64,000 nucleotides of DNA, taken from Lutibacter citreus (GTDB taxonomy: Bacteria; Bacteroidota; Bacteroidia; Flavobacteriales; Flavobacteriaceae). This document shows, in pieces, positions 59,785 through 64,000 of the stretch. The position numbers and the translations under genes are program-made. The notes beneath the pieces are model-generated. The model saw only the letters and a program-made list of their open reading frames with translations, was not told where the DNA came from and ran no database searches. The DNA is taken from assembly GCF_003260195.1 (NCBI RefSeq), contig NZ_QEIH01000004.1, positions 124,001 through 188,000 on the forward strand. Reading direction: 5' to 3'. How positions within the stretch are numbered: position 1 is the first letter of the stretch; each line of letters starts with the position of its first letter.

Positions 59785-60147
59785 TTAGTATTGGTCTAAG
59801 CTCAAAAGCACCAAAGTACAGCTATGTTCAAAAGAAATCTTATTCTCTCTTAACAAATTTTCTAATTCTTTATTTTCTGTCCCTGGGTTAAAAATAACTC
59901 TTTCAGGCTGTAATTTTAAAATATAATTATAATATTCAACTTGATTATTTTTATTTAAATATAAGGTTATTGTATGAATATTTTTAAAGTCTTCTTTTGA
60001 AGTAAAAATTGAAATCCCAGAAACCACCCCTTTTCTATTTCCAACAGCACAAACCTCAACCGCATTGTCTACCAGCCTTTTAATTGCTATATTTGAATAT
60101 CTATTGGGGTTTATTGAAGCTCCTAAGACTAAAGTTTTCTTTTCCAT
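59785..60147 (-). CDS. CoA-binding domain protein
   Basis: The 120-residue protein is a Rossmann-like CoA-binding domain: KTLVLGASINPNRYSNIAIKRLVD and RVIFNPGTENKELENLLRENKISFEH are typical of the YccU-like family. No active site is known. It is minus-strand, alone, with rnz convergent two bases away. About 265 bases upstream hold a 23-base inverted repeat (60291-60362) before fabH. Confidence 0.85.
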   Translation of the reverse strand: MEKKTLVLGASINPNRYSNIAIKRLVDNAVEVCAVGNRKGVVSGISIFTSKEDFKNIHTITLYLNKNNQVEYYNYILKLQPERVIFNPGTENKELENLLRENKISFEHSCTLVLLSLDQY

Positions 60148-60290
60148 TTATTAAAAATAATTATAGTTCATCTACATAGGTAATTACCTATTTTTTGAAT
60201 AGTCTTTTAAAAGTGGCAAACATTACAAAATGAAAAATTGTGAATCAGGTTCTAAAAAAAATAGACCATCTAAAAAGTGAGTCTTGTATA

Positions 60291-60362
60291 ATTCTAAAAT
60301 TATTTAAGATTCTAATGATTACTAGTTAACCTTAGTTTAAGAATCTTAAATAATTTCAGAAT
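60291..60362. repeat. Near-perfect 23-base inverted repeat between fabH and the CoA-binding gene
   Basis: Arms 60291-60313 and 60340-60362 are reverse complements at 22 of 23 positions, with 26 bases between. No T-tract follows either arm, so it is not a standard terminator. It could be an RNA stabiliser after fabH (read on the minus strand) or a short repeat element. Confidence 0.55.
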
Positions 60363-60413
60363 AACATTTCCCAATAGTTTTCAGACTACCTATTTACTTT
60401 TAATTTTTTTTTA

Positions 60414-61421
60414 CTACCATCTAATTATAACACTACCCCAAGTAAATCCGCTACCAAAGGCTGCTAAAACTACCAAATCACCATCTTTTATTTTTCCTAA
60501 CTCCCATGCTTCAGTAAGTGCAATTATTACAGATGCCGCAGTAGTATTTCCATATTTTTGAATATTACTATGAACCTGATCATCTGATAATTTAAATTTC
60601 TTTTGAATAAATTGAGTAATTCGCAAATTAGCTTGGTGTGGAATTAGCATATTAATATCAGACACATCTAAATTATTAGCTTTTAATCCTTCATCAATAG
60701 CTTGTGAAAAACGTACTACCGCATGTTTAAAAACAAATGTACCATTCATATAAGGGAAATATGACTCATCATTTTCATCATTTTCTTCTAATAATTTTGG
60801 TACCCAATGTCTAATACTTGGTGCTAAAACCGTTAATTCTTCTGCATGTTTTCCTTCGGAATGTAAATGCGTAGACAAAATCCCTTTTGAATTATCTTCT
60901 GTTCTAGATAAAACTGCTGCTCCTGCTCCATCTCCAAAAATAACAGATACACCTCTACCTCTAGTTGTTTTATCCAACCCTCCAGAATGAAATTCAGAAC
61001 CTATCACTAATACATTTTTATACATTCCAGTTTTAATAAACTGATCTGCAACAGACATTGCATATACAAACCCAGAACATTGATTTCTTATATCAAGAGC
61101 TCCAACAGTTCTTAAACCTAACATTTCTTGAATTTGAACACCACAACCAGGAAAATAATAATCTGGGCTTAATGTTGCAAAAACTATAAAATCTATATCT
61201 TTTGGCTGTAATCCTGCTCTTTCTATTGCAATTCTACTTGCCTTTGCACCCATTACTGCAGAAGTATCTTCACTTCCTTCCTTAATCCATCTTCGTTCTT
61301 TTATTCCTGTTCGTTCTTGAATCCATTCATCATTGGTATCCATAAACTTTGACAAATCATTATTTGTAACAATGTTATCTGGAACATAATATCCAAGACC
61401 CGTTATTTTAGAATTATACAT
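60414..61421 (-). CDS. fabH: Beta-ketoacyl-ACP synthase III
   Basis: The 335-residue protein has the catalytic Cys115 in IRNQCSGFVYAMS, the His in IPHQANLRI and Asn in YGNTTAAS, the complete KAS III triad. It condenses acetyl- (or branched-chain) CoA with malonyl-ACP to start fatty acid synthesis. Length is normal. It stands alone rather than with plsX/rpmF. A -7 box lies at 61449-61456, 27 bases upstream. Confidence 0.94.
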   Translation of the reverse strand: MYNSKITGLGYYVPDNIVTNNDLSKFMDTNDEWIQERTGIKERRWIKEGSEDTSAVMGAKASRIAIERAGLQPKDIDFIVFATLSPDYYFPGCGVQIQEMLGLRTVGALDIRNQCSGFVYAMSVADQFIKTGMYKNVLVIGSEFHSGGLDKTTRGRGVSVIFGDGAGAAVLSRTEDNSKGILSTHLHSEGKHAEELTVLAPSIRHWVPKLLEENDENDESYFPYMNGTFVFKHAVVRFSQAIDEGLKANNLDVSDINMLIPHQANLRITQFIQKKFKLSDDQVHSNIQKYGNTTAASVIIALTEAWELGKIKDGDLVVLAAFGSGFTWGSVIIRW

Positions 61422-61448
61422 ATTTCAACTTTTATATTATCACTTTCC

Positions 61449-61456
61449 CAAACTTA
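61449..61456 (-). promoter_or_regulatory. Candidate -7 box for fabH
   Basis: The minus strand reads TAAGTTTG, matching TAnnTTTG, 28 bases before the ATG at 61421. Confidence 0.4.
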
Positions 61457-61616
61457 CACAAAACTTCAAGTTTATACAATTAATTTTTTCAAATTCGTGA
61501 TAATACAATAATGTAAAACTTCTTAAAAATTCGCTTATTGATTTAACTTATAATAAGTAAATATAATTTCTGTAATTTTGATTTGCTACTAATGTTTCTG
61601 TAAGTGAAATGGCTAA

Positions 61617-61890
61617 AAAGCTCAAAATAGAACCTACCAAGATTTATTAAAAAACCCTACTGATGAATTTAACTTTGAACAGTTAACTTTTTCTGAAATA
61701 TATTAAATCTATTTAAACGGAGGTACTTCTATCTGGAAAGAAAGTGATATGTATAAAAGTTTAACAATTTCTCCTAATGGATCATAAGTTAATGTAACTA
61801 CAATTTAAAAACCATTTCAAAAGCATACAAAATGTACACAAAGAAGTTTTTGAATATCAACATGAAGATGAATATATAAATTCAAAATAA
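61617..61890 (+). pseudogene. Degraded coding remnant of unknown origin
   Basis: From 61617 one frame reads protein-like sequence (QDLLKNPTDEFNFEQLTFSE) up to an in-frame stop at 61704, continues in the same frame (NGGTSIWKESDMYKSLTISP) to a stop at 61785, and then a different frame stays open (QNVHKEVFEYQHEDEYINSK) to a stop at 61888. Amino acid choice looks coding rather than random, so I read it as a short gene broken by a stop and a frameshift. I do not recognise the family. It explains part of the 500-base gap between fabH and the nitroreductase gene; the rest of that gap shows only the fabH promoter. Confidence 0.35.
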
Positions 61891-61921
61891 CGGGTTTTTA
61901 TTATTTTTTAAAAAATCAATT

Positions 61922-62611
61922 TTAATATACCTTTATAACCTCATCAATGTTTTTTCGTTTAATGTCTGGTACAAATGTTTTTTCAGCTGCATAACCAACT
62001 GGCAATAATAAAAACGCACGTTCATTATCTGGACGTTTAAGTATTTTTTCTAAAAATCGCATTGGACTTGGAGTATGCGTTAAAGTAGCCAAACCAGCAT
62101 TATGAATTGCAGAAATTAAAAACCCACATGCCAAACCAACTGACTCATTAACATAATAATTTTGATGCTTTTTCCCTTCATTATCATATTCAAATGGCCG
62201 CTTAAAAACTACAATTAAATAAGGTGCTTTTTCTAAAAAGGGTTTATTAGCATCTGTCCCTAAATGCTTTAAATCATCTAGCCATTCATCACTCATTCTT
62301 TCGCTATAACTCTTACGTTCTTCTTTTTCCGCAGCCAATCTAATTTCCTTTTTTAATTCTAAGTTTTTAACAACACAAAAAGTCCAAGGTTGCTTATTTG
62401 CTCCAGAAGGCGCTGTTGACGCAGTTTTAATAATATTTTCTATTACTCCCATAGGAATTTCCTTATCCGAAAAATGTCTTATTGAACGTCTCTTATTATT
62501 AAAGTCAAAATAGTTTTGAGAACGTTTAATCATTTCATCTTCAAAAAAAGATTCTCCTTCGTATTTAATATGTTTAAATCCATTTATTATTGTAAAATCG
62601 TCTGCAATCAT
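61922..62611 (-). CDS. Nitroreductase family flavoprotein
   Basis: The 229-residue protein shows RRSIRHFSDKEIPMGVIENI, TASTAPSGANKQPWTFCVV and the dimer-interface region SVGLACGFLISAIHNAGLAT, all typical of FMN-dependent nitroreductases. It reduces a nitro, quinone or iodotyrosine-type substrate with NAD(P)H. The long N-terminal lead (before residue 33) is seen in one subgroup near iodotyrosine deiodinase. It is monocistronic, with htpG divergent. Confidence 0.88.
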   Translation of the reverse strand: MIADDFTIINGFKHIKYEGESFFEDEMIKRSQNYFDFNNKRRSIRHFSDKEIPMGVIENIIKTASTAPSGANKQPWTFCVVKNLELKKEIRLAAEKEERKSYSERMSDEWLDDLKHLGTDANKPFLEKAPYLIVVFKRPFEYDNEGKKHQNYYVNESVGLACGFLISAIHNAGLATLTHTPSPMRFLEKILKRPDNERAFLLLPVGYAAEKTFVPDIKRKNIDEVIKVY

Positions 62612-62748
62612 AAGTTATAATTAAAAGATAAAAATAGTAAAAAGATTCACAAATTACGTTTCAATATGTCATAATGTCACAGTTACAAGTTTGGTATTCT
62701 ATTTGACTAACTAAAACCATAATTATAAATTAAAAAAAATACACACAT

Positions 62749-64000
62749 ATGGCAACTGGAAATATTAATGTAACTGCTGAAAATATTTTTCCTATTATAA
62801 AGAAATTCTTGTATTCAGATCACGAAATATTTTTACGTGAGTTAATTTCGAATGCAACTGATGCAACTTTAAAATTAAAACACCTTTCTACTTTAGGTGA
62901 AATAAAAGGCGATATTGGAACTCCAATGTTGGAAATTAAAGTTGATAAAGATAAAAAAGAAATTAGAATTATTGACCAAGGAATTGGTATGACTGGTGAA
63001 GAAGTTGAAAAATACATTAATCAAGTAGCCTTTTCTGGAGCTGAAGAATTTGTTGAAAAATATAAAGACAAAGTTGAAGATTCAGGAATTATTGGTCACT
63101 TTGGTTTAGGTTTTTATTCTTCTTTTATGGTAGCTGAGAGAGTTGAAATTTTTTCAAAATCATTTCAAGAAGGCTCAAAAGCTGTTCGTTGGGAATGTGA
63201 CGGAAGTCCACAATATACTTTAGAAGAAACTGATAGAACTGAAAGAGGGACTGAAATAGTTTTACACGTTGATGATGAATCTTTAGAGTTTTTAGAAGAA
63301 AGTAGAATTAACGAACTTTTAAACAAATACAACAAGTTTATGCCTATTCCAATTAAATTTGGAACTAAGGAAGAAACTTTACCATTACCAGAAGGTGCTG
63401 CTGAAGATGCTGTAGCTGAAAAAATTACAGTAGACAATATTGTAAACAACCCAAACCCAGCTTGGACAAAAAGCCCTACTGAATTAAAGGATGAAGATTA
63501 CAAATCTTTTTATAGAGAATTGTATCCAATGCAATTTGAAGAACCTTTATTTAACATTCACTTAAATGTTGATTATCCTTTTAACTTAACTGGTATTTTA
63601 TATTTTCCAAAATTAAGTAAAAGTGTAGATCCTAGTAAAGATAAAATTCAACTATACCAAAATCAAGTTTTTGTAACAGATAATGTTGAAGGTATTGTAC
63701 CAGACTTTTTACAAATGTTAAGAGGTGTTATAGATTCTCCAGACATTCCTTTAAATGTTTCTCGTTCTTACTTGCAAGCTGATGGAGCTGTTAAAAAAAT
63801 ATCTAGCTATATTACTCGTAAAGTAGCAGATAAATTAATTAGCTTATTTAAAAATGACCGTGAAGGTTTTGAAGCTAAGTGGGATGATATTAAAGTTATT
63901 ATTGAATATGGAATGCTTTCTGAAGAGAAATTCTTCGAAAAATCTGACAAGTTTGCTTTATTTCCTACAGTAGATAATAAATATTATACGTTTGCTGAGT
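62749..64000 (+). CDS. htpG: Chaperone HtpG (Hsp90), C-terminus beyond window
   Basis: Reading from the ATG at 62749 the protein begins MATGNINVTAENIF and shows the Hsp90 N-terminal ATP site: LRELISNATDATLKLKHL, IIDQGIGMTGEEVE, and GHFGLGFYSSFMVAE. About 417 residues are visible, covering the ATPase domain and part of the middle domain (NVSRSYLQADGAVKKI); the frame is open at the window end. It helps folding of client proteins. No TAnnTTTG box is evident in the 137-base gap to the divergent nitroreductase gene. Confidence 0.95.
   Translation, partial: MATGNINVTAENIFPIIKKFLYSDHEIFLRELISNATDATLKLKHLSTLGEIKGDIGTPMLEIKVDKDKKEIRIIDQGIGMTGEEVEKYINQVAFSGAEEFVEKYKDKVEDSGIIGHFGLGFYSSFMVAERVEIFSKSFQEGSKAVRWECDGSPQYTLEETDRTERGTEIVLHVDDESLEFLEESRINELLNKYNKFMPIPIKFGTKEETLPLPEGAAEDAVAEKITVDNIVNNPNPAWTKSPTELKDEDYKSFYRELYPMQFEEPLFNIHLNVDYPFNLTGILYFPKLSKSVDPSKDKIQLYQNQVFVTDNVEGIVPDFLQMLRGVIDSPDIPLNVSRSYLQADGAVKKISSYITRKVADKLISLFKNDREGFEAKWDDIKVIIEYGMLSEEKFFEKSDKFALFPTVDNKYYTFAE

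Noticed and set aside
1..64000. CRISPR array, tRNA, rRNA, prophage or intact insertion sequence
   Set aside because: No regular repeat-spacer pattern, no tRNA-like cloverleaf in the gaps inspected, and no transposase, integrase or phage structural gene.

Overview
The window looks like a chromosomal segment of a marine or host-associated member of the Flavobacteriaceae (Bacteroidota). The evidence is a strongly AT-rich sequence, dense short operons, promoter-like TAnnTTTG (-7) boxes in front of many genes, a type IX secretion (T9SS) C-terminal sorting domain, Bacteroidota lipoproteins, and family-typical genes (arsenosugar biosynthesis set, DUF349 protein, LUD-cdsA-psd-ACBP operon, RluD/PASTA pair). 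I see no rRNA, tRNA, CRISPR array, prophage or intact insertion sequence. The genus cannot be fixed from this alone.

Layout. 1-3108: end of yaaA, a VOC protein and a GNAT-nitrilase fusion. 3171-8896: small carbohydrate locus with a GH35-like lipoprotein, an S1 sulfatase and a secreted beta-helix protein, suggesting attack on a sulfated glycan. 9069-12301: rluD, PASTA protein, ddl, coaD (cell wall and CoA). 12290-19007 (minus): FAD oxidoreductase, polyferredoxin, MORN-type protein, two GT2 enzymes and a GT-C enzyme. 19168-24906 (plus): DUF547 protein, outer-membrane protein, two tandem GH113-like proteins, a lipoprotein and an Omp85-type barrel. 24903-30080 (minus): a seven-gene arsenosugar cluster: AhpD-like protein, radical SAM ArsS, exported rhodanese, TIGR04282-type glycosyltransferase, purine nucleoside phosphorylase, ArsM, and a sterol-desaturase-family membrane protein. 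30340-33519: DUF1853 protein, orphan lipoprotein, alpha/beta hydrolase and an acidic unknown. 33654-43001: lpxD, topB, a pseudouridine synthase, a two-subunit molybdenum hydroxylase, SulP transporter and a NUDIX protein. 42988-50277: pyrE, SRPBCC protein, birA, rsfS, ftsH, and a lipid operon (LUD, cdsA, psd, ACBP, YceI). 50330-56543 (minus): DUF349 protein, aroE, two tandem DUF368 (PopT-type) proteins, TPR protein. 56680-59782: pyrR-pyrB-STAS-like-T9SS stub-rnz. 59785-64000: CoA-binding protein, fabH, a degraded gene, a nitroreductase and the start of htpG.

How they work together. The clearest pathway is arsenic handling. ArsM would methylate arsenite to a dimethylarsenical, ArsS would add a 5'-deoxyadenosyl group, the phosphorylase could remove adenine, and the glycosyltransferase could build the arsenosugar; the desaturase-family protein hints at a lipid step (inference). 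The neighbouring convergent plus-strand operon of surface glycosidase-like proteins ends in an Omp85 barrel and shares its last bases with the arsenosugar operon. It is the least understood part of the window. Other genes are mainly housekeeping: envelope synthesis (ddl, lpxD, cdsA, psd, fabH, DUF368 carriers), pyrimidine synthesis (pyrE, pyrR, pyrB), RNA modification and processing (two pseudouridine synthases, rnz, rsfS) and proteostasis (ftsH, htpG).

Starts were chosen by ATG position, spacing to a -7 box, and signal peptide fit. All functional statements rest on motif recognition by eye; no database search was run.
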